Below, one piece after another: positions 25,233 to 34,224 of a DNA stretch of 64,000 bases (its first letter is position 1; each line of letters starts with the position of its first letter). The stretch is from positions 124,001 through 188,000 of the forward strand of contig CAJTIU010000004.1 of the NCBI GenBank assembly GCA_910576335.1. Reading direction: 5' to 3'. This DNA is from Lachnospiraceae bacterium (GTDB taxonomy: Bacteria > Bacillota > Clostridia > Lachnospirales > Lachnospiraceae). The position numbers and the translations under genes are program-made. Under the pieces are notes generated by a model. That model was not told the DNA's origin. It worked only from the letters and a program-made list of their open reading frames with translations, and searched no databases.

Positions 25233-26090
25233 ATGAAAGAAATCAGAGAACTGGTTCGAAATGCAGAGCTTACAAAGACGCAGAAGGTCATTGCCGGATT
25301 TATACTGGACCATTCGTCCGATGCATGCTTCATGACCTCGACAGAAATCGCCGCGAGACTCGGCGTAAGCGAATCCTCCGTGATACGGTTCAGCAGATCA
25401 CTGGGCTTCCAGGGCTTTATGGATTTTCAGAAGGCGCTGCGCAAGGACTATCAGGACAAGGTTCTGAGCATATCCAGCGCCATCACTATCCCGTCACAGC
25501 GCATTGCCCAAAGAGCCACTCTTGGCAGCAATGCCGAATATATCAAACGTCATTTTAAGAATGCAATACAGAACCTGGATAATATTTTTTCCGAAAATGC
25601 ACTGCCCGTTTTTGAAGATGCCGCTGATGCGATTATCAGCAGCAAAAGGAAATACATCCTTGCCACACGCGGCAACACATGCCTTGGAAATTATTTTCTT
25701 CTATATTTAAAGCACATGGTCCGGGATGTAGAGACAGCGAGCTCGTCTTCTCTGAGTCCTTTTGACCACATGTGCAACATCTGTAAGGATGACTGTCTGA
25801 TTATATTCAGCTTTCCAAGATATTCCTCTGTGGACAGGCTGACCGCACAGATGGCAAAGGAGAGCGGCGCCAGAATCATCGTAATCACTGACAAGCCAAG
25901 CGCTCTTCTGGCGGATTATGCCACTACCCTGATCACCGTCCCGGTGGACACCAACACCTTTTTCAATTCCATGATCGGCCCCCAGTTCATAGCCGAAGCT
26001 CTGCTCGAAACCATCAGCCACAAGGTCCGCGGAATTGACAAACGCCTGAAAAAAATTGACCGCTATCTTGATGAACTCGGCAACTACTAA
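25233..26090 (+). CDS. MurR/RpiR-family transcriptional regulator
   Basis: A 285-aa regulator with an N-terminal HTH_6 domain (MTSTEIAARLGVSESSVIRFSRSLGFQGFMDFQKAL) and a C-terminal SIS domain (about 115-250) that in this family binds a phosphosugar. SIS motifs visible include RKYILATRGNTCLGNYF and LIIFSFPRYSSVDRLTAQMAKESGARIIVITD. ATG 25233 follows GGAGG. No sugar gene is adjacent, so the regulated pathway is unknown. Confidence 0.9.
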   Translation: MKEIRELVRNAELTKTQKVIAGFILDHSSDACFMTSTEIAARLGVSESSVIRFSRSLGFQGFMDFQKALRKDYQDKVLSISSAITIPSQRIAQRATLGSNAEYIKRHFKNAIQNLDNIFSENALPVFEDAADAIISSKRKYILATRGNTCLGNYFLLYLKHMVRDVETASSSSLSPFDHMCNICKDDCLIIFSFPRYSSVDRLTAQMAKESGARIIVITDKPSALLADYATTLITVPVDTNTFFNSMIGPQFIAEALLETISHKVRGIDKRLKKIDRYLDELGNY

Positions 26091-26134
26091 ATATTATTCC
26101 GTAAGAACATGATAAACGAAAAGGAGGAGATTAC

Positions 26135-26323
26135 ATGAACGGCGCAGAAATTATGAAAAATGCCATGGATGAATTCAAGAACATACAAGAATACATGCTT
26201 TTAGCACGGGAGGAAAACGCAAAAAAGACATATGCGAAGCTAAAAGACCAGTATCTTGTATTAAAAGCATTACTTAATAGTCTGGGCGTTAATCTCACAG
26301 ATATAGACAAGATCAAAGAATAG
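26135..26323 (+). CDS. Small helical protein of unknown function
   Basis: A 62-aa, highly charged, probably all-helical protein (MDEFKNIQEYMLLAREENAKKTYAKLKDQYLVLKALL). It has an excellent AAAGGAGGAG site and a strong terminator just after the stop, both supporting real expression. It lies 45 bases after rpiR on the same strand. No family was recognised. Confidence 0.7.
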   Translation: MNGAEIMKNAMDEFKNIQEYMLLAREENAKKTYAKLKDQYLVLKALLNSLGVNLTDIDKIKE

Positions 26324-26334
26324 TATCTGTAATA

Positions 26335-26377
26335 AAAAAGAGTAAGCCTCTGTCACTCACAGAAGCTTACTCTTTTT
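26335..26377. terminator. Bidirectional terminator between the small protein gene and purD
   Basis: AAAAAGAGTAAGC...GCTTACTCTTTTT with inner CTCTGT/ACAGAAG pairing. A-run and T-run flanks serve both strands of these convergent genes. Confidence 0.88.
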
Positions 26378-26415
26378 AAGAACCTGCGCAGTCAAGGTAA
26401 TAGTTCAGACACCAA

Positions 26416-27687
26416 TCAGGCTTCATCAATCGCCTTCCCAATATCATGGCGCATATACTTATTATCAAACTTCACCCATTCTGACGCCGCATAAGCATTC
26501 GCCCGCGCTTCCTTTAAGTCCTTTCCCTTTGCCGTAACTCCAAGCACGCGTCCGCCGTTTGTCACGATCTGATCCCCGTCGAATTTTGTACCGGCATGGA
26601 AGCAGTAATATCCATCATGCTTCTTAAACTCCTCAAGCCCGGTAATCGGCAGCCCTTTCTCATATGACACCGGATACCCGTCGCTTGCCAGTACCACACA
26701 TACCGCAGCATTGTCCTCAAACTTCAGGTCAATCTGGTCCAGTGTTCCGTCGATGCATGCCTCTACTACATCAATGATGTCATTCTCCATACGCGGAAGA
26801 ACCACCTGGGCTTCCGGGTCTCCGAATCTCGCATTATATTCCAGAACCTTCGGCCCGTCTTCAGTCAGCATCAGTCCAAAGAAAATTACCCCTTTAAACG
26901 GCCTTCCCTCAGACTTCATGGCATCCACGGTAGCCTGGTAGATATATTTATTGCAGAACTCCTCCACCTCTTTTGTATAAAACGGACTCGGCGAGAAGGT
27001 TCCCATTCCTCCGGTGTTAAGCCCCGTGTCCCCGTCTCCTGCACGCTTATGATCCTGTGCAGAAGTCATGGTCTTAATCGTCTTTCCATCCACAAAAGAG
27101 AGTACGGACACCTCACGGCCAGTCATGAACTCCTCAATTACCATCTCATCGCCTGCAGAGCCAAATTTCTTATCCAGCATAATGGTCTTTACGCCCTCTT
27201 TCGCCTCCTCGGGCGTATTGCAGATCAGCACGCCCTTTCCCAGAGCAAGACCATCTGCCTTAAGGACGATGGGGAACTTCGCCGTCTCAAGATAAGCAAG
27301 CGCCTTATCCGGATCTGTAAAGTTCTCATAGCCTGCTGTCGGTATGTTATATTTTTTCATCAGATCCTTTGAAAATGCCTTGGAGCCTTCCAGTATTGCT
27401 GCATTTTTCCTGGGTCCGAATGTGCGGATTCCTGCAGCCTCCAGCTCATCAACCAGTCCGCCCACCAGCGGATCATCCATGCCCACAATGACAAGATCAA
27501 TCTCTTTTTCCTTTGCAAACGTCACAATCCTGTCAAATTCCATGGCGCCAATCGGCGCACACTCTGCATACTCGGCGATTCCGGCATTTCCTGGTGTACA
27601 GTATATCTTTTCAGCCTTATCGCTCTTTGCCACGCAGTACGCAATCGCATGCTCTCTTCCGCCGCTCCCTACAATCAGAACCTTCAT
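26416..27687 (-). CDS. purD: Phosphoribosylamine-glycine ligase (GAR synthetase)
   Basis: PurD joins glycine to 5-phosphoribosylamine using ATP, the second step of purine synthesis. The 423-aa ATP-grasp enzyme shows VLIVGSGGREHAIA, KADGLALGKGV, EEFMTGREVSVLSFVDG, and the Mg-binding VLEYNARFGDPEAQ. ATG 27687 follows AGGAGG. It is last in the purE-purM-purN-purD run. Confidence 0.96.
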   Translation of the reverse strand: MKVLIVGSGGREHAIAYCVAKSDKAEKIYCTPGNAGIAEYAECAPIGAMEFDRIVTFAKEKEIDLVIVGMDDPLVGGLVDELEAAGIRTFGPRKNAAILEGSKAFSKDLMKKYNIPTAGYENFTDPDKALAYLETAKFPIVLKADGLALGKGVLICNTPEEAKEGVKTIMLDKKFGSAGDEMVIEEFMTGREVSVLSFVDGKTIKTMTSAQDHKRAGDGDTGLNTGGMGTFSPSPFYTKEVEEFCNKYIYQATVDAMKSEGRPFKGVIFFGLMLTEDGPKVLEYNARFGDPEAQVVLPRMENDIIDVVEACIDGTLDQIDLKFEDNAAVCVVLASDGYPVSYEKGLPITGLEEFKKHDGYYCFHAGTKFDGDQIVTNGGRVLGVTAKGKDLKEARANAYAASEWVKFDNKYMRHDIGKAIDEA

Positions 27688-27725
27688 TCTTCTCTCCTCC
27701 TGTTATCTTGAATCCTCAGTTATAC

Positions 27726-28349
27726 TTATAAAAACCTCACCTGATTGTCCACTACCTTAATCTTCCCGTTGGCGATCAGGTCAACCGCCTGCGGAAGGAT
27801 CTTCCACTCTGCCTGCTCCATAACCCGTCTCTGGAGCGCTTCCGGGGTATCCTCCTGTCTGATCTCCACCGCTTTCTGTAAGATAATGGGGCCGGTATCG
27901 GTTCCTTCATCTACAAAATGAACAGTCGCCCCCGTTACTTTTACCCCGCGCTCAAGAGCGGCCTCATGAACCTTAAGCCCATAATAGCCTTTCCCGCAAA
28001 AAGATGGAATCAGAGAGGGGTGAATATTAATTATCTGATTTCTGTATTTTCTGATCATGACCGGAGGAATTACCACAAGAAAACCTGCAAGCACAATCAG
28101 GTCCGGTTCCATCTCATCCACTGCCTCCAGGAATTTTTCATTAAATTCCTCTCTTGTCTCAAACATCTTAGGGGAAATGCAGCAATTTGCAATTCCCTTC
28201 TTCCGCGCCCGCTCCAGTGCATAAGCATTCGGATTATTGCTGATCACTCCCGCAATCCTCGCGTTGGTAATCCTTCCCTCATCTACTGCATCCATGACTG
28301 CCTGGAGATTCGTTCCGCCGCCAGACACCAGTACCACTACATCTAACAT
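27726..28349 (-). CDS. purN: Phosphoribosylglycinamide formyltransferase
   Basis: PurN transfers a formyl group from 10-formyl-THF to GAR. The 207-aa product has the N-terminal VVLVSGGGTNLQAV, the catalytic segment IINIHPSLIPSF (Asn and His) and the family's GATVHFVDEGTDTGPII with the catalytic Asp. It starts inside the end of purM (ATGTTAG overlap, 7 bases), giving coupled translation. Confidence 0.95.
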   Translation of the reverse strand: MLDVVVLVSGGGTNLQAVMDAVDEGRITNARIAGVISNNPNAYALERARKKGIANCCISPKMFETREEFNEKFLEAVDEMEPDLIVLAGFLVVIPPVMIRKYRNQIINIHPSLIPSFCGKGYYGLKVHEAALERGVKVTGATVHFVDEGTDTGPIILQKAVEIRQEDTPEALQRRVMEQAEWKILPQAVDLIANGKIKVVDNQVRFL

Positions 28350-29368
28350 AATGTAACTCCTTTTTCTCCTGCCTCAATGTGTCCTGCCACATAGGGCGTG
28401 TCTCCTGCTGCTCTGATGGCTTCCATTGTCTGATCCACATCCTCAGGGTCAACTGCAACGATCATGCCAAGTCCCATATTATATGTATTGTACATGGCAT
28501 GCTCCTCTACGTTTCCATCCCTTGCAATCATCCCGAAGATTGGCGGTACCGGATAGCTGTCCTTCCTGATCACTGCCCTTACACCGTCCTTTAGCATTCT
28601 CGGGATATTCTCATAGAATCCGCCTCCTGTAATATGGCTGCAGGCCTTCACTGTAACACCAAAAGCCTTTATGCTCTTAAGCGCCTTTACATAGATCCTC
28701 GTAGGCGCAAGCAGAGCCTCGCCCAGTGTGGTTCCAAGTTCCTCATAATATGTATCCAGTGACTCCCTGGTCATCTCAAAAACCTTTCGTACAAGAGAAA
28801 ACCCATTACTGTGCACTCCCGAGGATGCCATGCCAATCAGCACATCACCGGCTTTCAGGTTCTCACCGGTTATCATATCCTTCTTATCACAGACACCCAC
28901 TGCAAACCCTGCCAGGTCATAGTCCTCCTCTGGCATTAGCCCTGGATGTTCTGCCGTCTCACCGCCAATCAGAGCGGCCTCTGACTGAAGACATCCCTCT
29001 GCCACGCCGCTTACAATAGATGCAATCTTCTCCGGATAATTCTTGCCGCATGCAATATAGTCCAGGAAAAATAATGGCTCGCCTCCTGCACATGCAATGT
29101 CATTGACACACATTGCAACCGCATCAATTCCAATGGTATCATGCTTGTCCATAATCATGGCAAGCTTTACCTTCGTCCCGCAGCCGTCTGTACCGGACAA
29201 AAGCACCGGCTCCTCCATCTCTTTGATCTTCGCCAGTGAAAATGCACCTGAAAATCCGCCAAGACCTCCTAGAACCTCAGGACGCATCGTCTTTTTCACA
29301 TGTTCCTTCATGAGCTCCACTGCCTTGTAGCCTGCTTCAATATCAACGCCAGATTTCTTATAATCCAT
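28343..29368 (-). CDS. purM: Phosphoribosylformylglycinamidine cyclo-ligase (AIR synthetase)
   Basis: PurM closes the imidazole ring to make AIR. The 341-aa enzyme begins MDYKKSGVDIEAGYKAVELMK and has the PurM ATP-site segments GTDGCGTKVKLAM, AMCVNDIACAGGEPLFFLDYIA and ITGGGFYENIPRML. ATG 29368 is chosen for GAGGAGATG upstream; a start at 29422 would run into the intercistronic hairpin region. It is second in the operon after purE. Confidence 0.95.
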   Translation of the reverse strand: MDYKKSGVDIEAGYKAVELMKEHVKKTMRPEVLGGLGGFSGAFSLAKIKEMEEPVLLSGTDGCGTKVKLAMIMDKHDTIGIDAVAMCVNDIACAGGEPLFFLDYIACGKNYPEKIASIVSGVAEGCLQSEAALIGGETAEHPGLMPEEDYDLAGFAVGVCDKKDMITGENLKAGDVLIGMASSGVHSNGFSLVRKVFEMTRESLDTYYEELGTTLGEALLAPTRIYVKALKSIKAFGVTVKACSHITGGGFYENIPRMLKDGVRAVIRKDSYPVPPIFGMIARDGNVEEHAMYNTYNMGLGMIVAVDPEDVDQTMEAIRAAGDTPYVAGHIEAGEKGVTLC

Positions 29369-29407
29369 ACTACATCTCCTCATTCTTTTTATAATAAGCA
29401 GCCATCC

Positions 29408-29430
29408 GCAGCCCGTACACACGGGGCTGC
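29408..29430. other. Intercistronic hairpin between purE and purM
   Basis: GCAGCCC and GGGCTGC form a 7-bp GC stem around 9 bases. There is no T-run, so it is more likely an mRNA-stability or translation element than a terminator. Confidence 0.45.
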
Positions 29431-29457
29431 TCCGTTACTAGTATAAACCCTGCCGCC

Positions 29458-29970
29458 CTACTTTGTCTGGAGGTATGCCTCATAGCCAATCTCATCCAGT
29501 CTTGCCGCCTTTGCCTGTACCGTCTCCTTCATCCTGGCTGTATAAGCCTTCAGCTTTTCAAGCAGCTCCCCGTCAGATACAGAAAGAATCTTTGCTGCCA
29601 GTATGGCAGCATTCATCCCGCCGTCAATGGCAACTGTGGCAACCGGAATTCCAGGCGGCATCTGCACAATGGAAAACAGTGCATCCTCTCCGGCAAGATT
29701 CTTCCCGGACAGCGGAACTCCTATGACCGGCATCGGAAACAGCGCCGCACACATTCCCGGAAGATGCGCCGCCATACCGGCTCCTGCAATGATCACCTTC
29801 ATTCCTTTTCCTTCTGCCGCCTTCGCCCACTCAAAGAAAACATCCGGCTCCCGGTGCGCCGAGATAATTGTCATCTCATAATCAATCTCAAACTCCTCCA
29901 GTGTTGCTGCTGCTTTGCTCATGACCTTTAAGTCTGAGTCACTTCCCATTACAATTCCTACTTTTGGCAT
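29458..29970 (-). CDS. purE: N5-carboxyaminoimidazole ribonucleotide mutase
   Basis: PurE moves the carboxyl group of N5-CAIR to make CAIR. The 170-aa enzyme shows VGIVMGSDSDLKVM, SAHREPD (catalytic His in the family), AGAGMAAHLPGMCAA and GVPLSGKNLAGEDALFSIVQMPPG. It heads the purE-purM-purN-purD run; its own upstream gap to the aminopeptidase is only 16 bases, so it may also be reached by read-through from that gene. purK was not found in the window. Confidence 0.96.
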   Translation of the reverse strand: MPKVGIVMGSDSDLKVMSKAAATLEEFEIDYEMTIISAHREPDVFFEWAKAAEGKGMKVIIAGAGMAAHLPGMCAALFPMPVIGVPLSGKNLAGEDALFSIVQMPPGIPVATVAIDGGMNAAILAAKILSVSDGELLEKLKAYTARMKETVQAKAARLDEIGYEAYLQTK

Positions 29971-29986
29971 AGTCCTTTTCCTTTCT

Positions 29987-32026
29987 TTAAATACTAAATG
30001 GTTTATTTAAAATCTCCGTGCCTGGAAGCACAAATCTGCCTCCCCTGATAATAACAATCTCCTTCCCTGCCTCTGTTACAACTGTAATGCTGTCGAGCTC
30101 CTCGTAGGGAATCGTAATATCTGTATGGCAGTGCAGGTACGCCCTGGACAAGTCCTCCTTTCTTAAGGCAGACACGGAATTATCCTTTGCAACGATCTCC
30201 TTTCCATTCGGATTATATACCCGGATATCTTCACTCCAGGTATAGCAGGTGTCTCCCACTGCAAAATGCGGCCCCATCTTCTCTGCAATCAGAATCGGGA
30301 ACTTATCCTCAATTCCATATTTTTTTGCCGCAACATAAGCGGTCGTATTCGTGCCAATTGCAAATTCTCCCAAAGGCAGGGTCGGATGATTATGGAGAAT
30401 ATTATCATGAATATACTTTTTATTATCAGACTCTCTCTCAAAATTCCTGCATGCATAGTCTGCAATCATTCCATTGGCAAATGTAATCTCCAGATCCCGG
30501 TACAAAAGCTCATTGAGATAGACACTGCCCACATGGAGAATCCCATTGGTCCCTTCAAGAACCGGAGTGGTAAACACCTCCCCTGCCGGTATATTGACGT
30601 CCGCCACACAGTTCTCAAATATGGTCTCCTTTGCCGGATCCTGAAGCTTGTAGAGCTGCACTTTAAGATCCGTCTTATTTCCATTTCCTCCCAGTATATG
30701 GACATATTCTCCCTGGTCAAGGGCATCAATAATCGTCTGCTGCACCCGCTCATAAACTTCTGCATCAAGTGTATTGATACGGATGATCTCGTCAAAAATC
30801 TCCTCATACCTTTCCCCGATCTCAGGAACCGGGTAGGCAACAATTGTAAAGCTTCTCTCATCACCGGGAATATACGTGTTCGTGATCTGCCCGGACCGGC
30901 TGTCGTATTCAAGCGACAGCTCTTCCTGCTTCTTTGTAAGCTTTACCGCCTCCTCCTTATGCTCCGGTGAAAACGGCTTTTCTCCAAACATCTCAATACA
31001 GGCAGGCCCCCCGTGGCCTGCCGCCAGCTCCTTATTCTGTTCAAAGGCAGTTCTCATAACCTCAAGCTTTCTCTCCACATACTGCTTATCCAGAAACAGC
31101 CCCTGGTCATCCTTATGGTCATAATCATACTGCTTATTGGGAATTCCGCCGTAATATCCTGTCTTCAGGTGCTGGCGCTTCGTAATTGCACTGACAGAGG
31201 CACGGTAGACTACGGGCGATAGCCCCATCTTACGGAAATTCCCGGCAGCGGCCCTTACCACCCTCTCAAAGCCAAGGACATAGCGGATATTGACCGTTGA
31301 TTTTTTCGAAAGATCCTTTCCCGTATTTACAAATCCCACACGGTATCCCTCTGTATATACATCCGCCATCTTCCGGATCTTCTCTTCTGGAAGTGAATTC
31401 AGATGCTCTGCTGTCCTTCTCTCGTTTTCACTGATGTACTCGCCAAAGAAATAGAGATAACGGATATCGGAGAGCTCTGCGTTCTCTATAATATTCACCG
31501 CAAAACTCTGCTGTGGATCAATCTGATCCTGGATCCGGTCTGCTGCAAATACATCACAATAATCACTGGCATACCAGTAGAGAGCCTCCTTTATATTCTT
31601 CACATCTGGAAACTCTGTCTCTTCAAACTGATTATAGATCTGTATCAGGAGCTCGAACAGAATATCCAGATACTCTGTTTTCTCCTCAAATGCATACACA
31701 ATGGCTCCCCGCAGTTCTGTATAGAGGAAGGAAAGCATCTGCCCATAATCTTCGCCCAGGATCTTTGCCGCATAGGCCGGATTCCCGTAGCTCCTCCCAT
31801 AATTCTCCGGCAGAATATCCTCATACAGGCGCTGGTTCCATTCCTTAAGCTCCGTAAGGCCAAGGCTCCGATAGCTCCCGTCCCGGATGCAGGATGCCAG
31901 CTCTCTGATCATCATGACAAAATCCGACATCTTCAGGAAATAGTCCCGAAACCGTTCCCCTGTCGTTTGTTCCTCCTTCATCTCACCGATCCTGTCCACT
32001 GCAAGCCTGTATCTCTCTTCTATCAA
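29987..32026 (-). CDS. Aminopeptidase, M29-like (thermophilic-type metallo-aminopeptidase)
   Basis: A 679-aa cytoplasmic protein. The C-terminal half carries the M29 pattern: AGEVFTTPVLEGTNG (metal-binding Glu in GEVFT.P), LGEFAIGTNTTAYV, PILIAEKMGPHFAVGDTCYTWSED and LSRAYLHCHTD. The N-terminal ~270 residues are an extra helical region not usual in M29 proteins from Thermus or Bacillus, but frequent in Lachnospiraceae versions. It starts with TTG 32026, immediately after the TAG of the DUF6142 gene, with AAGGGGG upstream, so translation is coupled. Confidence 0.85.
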   Translation of the reverse strand: MIEERYRLAVDRIGEMKEEQTTGERFRDYFLKMSDFVMMIRELASCIRDGSYRSLGLTELKEWNQRLYEDILPENYGRSYGNPAYAAKILGEDYGQMLSFLYTELRGAIVYAFEEKTEYLDILFELLIQIYNQFEETEFPDVKNIKEALYWYASDYCDVFAADRIQDQIDPQQSFAVNIIENAELSDIRYLYFFGEYISENERRTAEHLNSLPEEKIRKMADVYTEGYRVGFVNTGKDLSKKSTVNIRYVLGFERVVRAAAGNFRKMGLSPVVYRASVSAITKRQHLKTGYYGGIPNKQYDYDHKDDQGLFLDKQYVERKLEVMRTAFEQNKELAAGHGGPACIEMFGEKPFSPEHKEEAVKLTKKQEELSLEYDSRSGQITNTYIPGDERSFTIVAYPVPEIGERYEEIFDEIIRINTLDAEVYERVQQTIIDALDQGEYVHILGGNGNKTDLKVQLYKLQDPAKETIFENCVADVNIPAGEVFTTPVLEGTNGILHVGSVYLNELLYRDLEITFANGMIADYACRNFERESDNKKYIHDNILHNHPTLPLGEFAIGTNTTAYVAAKKYGIEDKFPILIAEKMGPHFAVGDTCYTWSEDIRVYNPNGKEIVAKDNSVSALRKEDLSRAYLHCHTDITIPYEELDSITVVTEAGKEIVIIRGGRFVLPGTEILNKPFSI

Positions 32027-32425
32027 CTAAATCAGCCCCCTTAAAAATATTGCCGTCATTCCGAGCAGGACAATCCCATTCCCGACAATTCCCGCCTTAC
32101 AGGTTATGTAATTCTTATCCCTTTCCTTAAAACCCTTCAGGGCAAGATGAAAGCCCTTCCCTGCCATGATAAGCGTCACAATTCCCGCCGCGCCCATAAT
32201 CAGTGCAACCTTCCCTTTTGAATGAAAGGAATATATCACCATGGAACATAAAAACGCCACTACAATTACCGCCATGACGCAGGACTGAATTCCCTTTTTT
32301 GCATGCTTCAGGGGAGTCTGCCCGTACTTCGTCCGGATCATCTTCCGGCGGCGTCTTTCACGCTCCTTGGCAATGGCACGGGCCTTGTCTTCATCCTGAT
32401 TATCTCTTTTTCTTCTTATAAACAT
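32027..32425 (-). CDS. DUF6142-type small membrane protein
   Basis: A 132-aa protein with a very basic N-terminus (about 1-40, many RRRK) and three predicted helices (about 48-68, 75-92, 110-130). It fits the DUF6142 family of Clostridia; function unknown. It overlaps the end of the vanZ-like gene by 26 bases and its stop touches the aminopeptidase start, placing it in one tightly packed transcript from pyrE onward. Confidence 0.75.
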   Translation of the reverse strand: MFIRRKRDNQDEDKARAIAKERERRRRKMIRTKYGQTPLKHAKKGIQSCVMAVIVVAFLCSMVIYSFHSKGKVALIMGAAGIVTLIMAGKGFHLALKGFKERDKNYITCKAGIVGNGIVLLGMTAIFLRGLI

Positions 32426-32876
32426 ATCTTCTCCTTATCGCTGCACATACCACAAATACGATATATCCTGCGACTCCGCCAATTGTATTAAGCAGAAGGT
32501 CGTCCACATCAAAGCAGCCTACCCTGGAAACAAGCTGAAAGGACTCAACCCCCAGGCTCAGTCCAAAGCTCCAGAACAAGGTGGAGAAAAAACTGCGGTA
32601 TCTGCTCGCCATGGGCATAAAGAACCCGAACGGCATAAATATCAGTACATTCCCGAAAAGGTTTGTAAACATTGCAAACAGCCCGACCTGATCGCGGTAC
32701 TGCCAGAACCTCTTAATCTCCTTAAACAGAATCAGATTATAATGGTAATCCTCCATCCCCGTGGTCGTTCTCCCATACCAGTCAGAAAATATGAGAAAGT
32801 AAATAATAAATATAATATACAGGACAAAGCATATCTTTCCAAATATACGAATCCTCTTTCTTTTCCCGGCATTCAT
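32400..32876 (-). CDS. VanZ-family membrane protein
   Basis: A 158-aa protein with four helices. Typical VanZ motifs are visible: YNLILFKEIKRFWQYR, TNLFGNVLIFMPFGFFMP, LSLGVESFQLVSRVGCFDVDDLLLNTIGGVAGY. VanZ proteins are linked to teicoplanin resistance in one context, but most, like this one, are of unknown function. Its ATG shares a base with the TGA of the 50-aa ORF upstream. Confidence 0.9.
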   Translation of the reverse strand: MNAGKRKRIRIFGKICFVLYIIFIIYFLIFSDWYGRTTTGMEDYHYNLILFKEIKRFWQYRDQVGLFAMFTNLFGNVLIFMPFGFFMPMASRYRSFFSTLFWSFGLSLGVESFQLVSRVGCFDVDDLLLNTIGGVAGYIVFVVCAAIRRRYVYKKKKR

Positions 32877-33028
32877 CAGAATGTAAGCCCTCTTTTATCC
32901 TTAAGGAGTCTTGCCCCGCTCACAATTGCGACAATTCCTGTGGCAACTCCTGCAACAATCATGATAATCCCTATGGCAACTCCTGCAACACCTGCAAAAC
33001 TCATTGATTTATACGCTTTTTCGTTCAT
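32876..33028 (-). CDS. 50-aa hydrophobic membrane protein, coupled to vanZ
   Basis: A 50-codon ORF (MNEKAYKSMSFAGVAGVAIG...) with one long glycine/alanine/isoleucine helix (about 10-38) followed by a basic end RLLKDKRG. AGGAGG lies seven bases before ATG 33028, and its TGA overlaps the vanZ ATG (TGATG). Both the site and the coupling argue that it is a real gene. Small glycine-rich single-span proteins may assemble with neighbours or in pores; no function is claimed. Confidence 0.7.
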   Translation of the reverse strand: MNEKAYKSMSFAGVAGVAIGIIMIVAGVATGIVAIVSGARLLKDKRGLTF

Positions 33029-33076
33029 GACAATCCTCCTGCTCTTTCTCTGGCAACTATTCAGTTTCCCTTCACA

Positions 33077-33754
33077 TCATTTCACACCATATTGTTCATA
33101 GTATGCGTCAATCGCTGCTTTTAATGTATCATCAATGACTACTTTTCCCTGGCACTCCCTGTTATAGAGGTAATCCACCACTTCTTCCATCGTGACAATG
33201 GCGCTGGCCTGGATTCCATAGAGCTCTTTGATCTCGTCCAGGGCGCTCTTCTCTCCGCCCTTTCCCACTTCCATGCGGTTCAGTGACACCATAAGACCCT
33301 TGACCTCTACGTCTGCCTGTGCTTTTAAAACCGGAAAAGTCTCTTCGATGGATTTTCCTGATGTAGTCACGTCCTCGATCATAACCACGCGGTCGCCGTC
33401 CATCAGCCTGCTTCCCAGCAGAATCCCTGTGTCGCCGTGATCCTTTATCTCCTTGCGGTTCGAGCAATATCTGACATCCTTTCCGTAAAGATCGCTGATG
33501 GCAATTGATGTGGCGACAGAAAGGGGAATCCCTTTGTACGCCGGTCCGAATAAGACGTCGAAGTCAAGACCATATGTATCGTGAATCGCTCTTGCGTAGT
33601 ATTCTCCCAGCCTCCGCAGCTGTGTACCTGTGACATATGCGCCTGCATTCATGAAAAACGGAGATTTCCTGCCGCTCTTTAACGTAAAGTCACCGAATTT
33701 CAGAACGTCGCTCTCTACCATAAACTGTATAAATTCCTGCTTGTATTGTTCCAT
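33077..33754 (-). CDS. pyrE: Orotate phosphoribosyltransferase
   Basis: PyrE makes OMP from orotate and PRPP. The 225-aa type I transferase shows LKSGRKSPFFMNAG, FGPAYKGIPLSVATSIA, and the PRPP loop VVMIEDVTTSGKSIEETFPVL. ATG 33754 follows GGAGG. It is separate from the pyrC-pyrF-pyrK-pyrD cluster at 50-54 kb, and heads a run with small membrane proteins and the aminopeptidase. Confidence 0.95.
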   Translation of the reverse strand: MEQYKQEFIQFMVESDVLKFGDFTLKSGRKSPFFMNAGAYVTGTQLRRLGEYYARAIHDTYGLDFDVLFGPAYKGIPLSVATSIAISDLYGKDVRYCSNRKEIKDHGDTGILLGSRLMDGDRVVMIEDVTTSGKSIEETFPVLKAQADVEVKGLMVSLNRMEVGKGGEKSALDEIKELYGIQASAIVTMEEVVDYLYNRECQGKVVIDDTLKAAIDAYYEQYGVK

Positions 33755-33867
33755 TATAATCTGAATCCTCCAATATTTGTGTAAATGTGGCTAAACCCAT
33801 TATAATCGACAAAGCTGTACGTGTAAAGTGTTTATGGGGGGAGATTTTTTGTTTTATATATGAGGAC

Positions 33868-34049
33868 GCAGGCAGGGACAGGCCTATATTTCATTCAAAC
33901 GGGGCAATATTGCGGTGAACTAACTGCTAACTGCGACTAAGACGTTCGGGAGAGCCCTCACGTCTAAGTCTCCGTAAGCAGTGGATTTCACCTCCATAAA
34001 GAACGCCCCTGGATCGTTTTCATCGAAATATAGGCCTGTCCCTGCCTGC
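33868..34049. repeat. R2 large rod-like structured element, copy 1
   Basis: Perfect 25-bp outer arms (33868-33892 and 34025-34049) enclose GGGGC/GCCCC, GGTGAA/TTCACC, a 6-bp stem ACTGCT/AGCAGT (33923-28, 33977-82) and a core hairpin CTAAGACGT/ACGTCTAAG around TTCGGGAGAGCCCTC (33935-33970). Nearly the whole element can fold into one rod. It lies in the 653-bp gap between pyrE and the lipoprotein gene. Confidence 0.88.
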
Positions 34050-34224
34050 TGTTCTTGGAAGGCGACAGAAAATCTGTCCGGGAGGGGATGAGGGCGATAG
34101 CGAGTCTTTCCGGTCATTGGTGGGAACGATAGAAAATCCGTCTAGTGCCCTGTGAACACTAAAGCTGTACCAAAATGATGTTTAGAATTCTTAACAATTA
34201 TATACGTAGACGTGAATAGACCTT

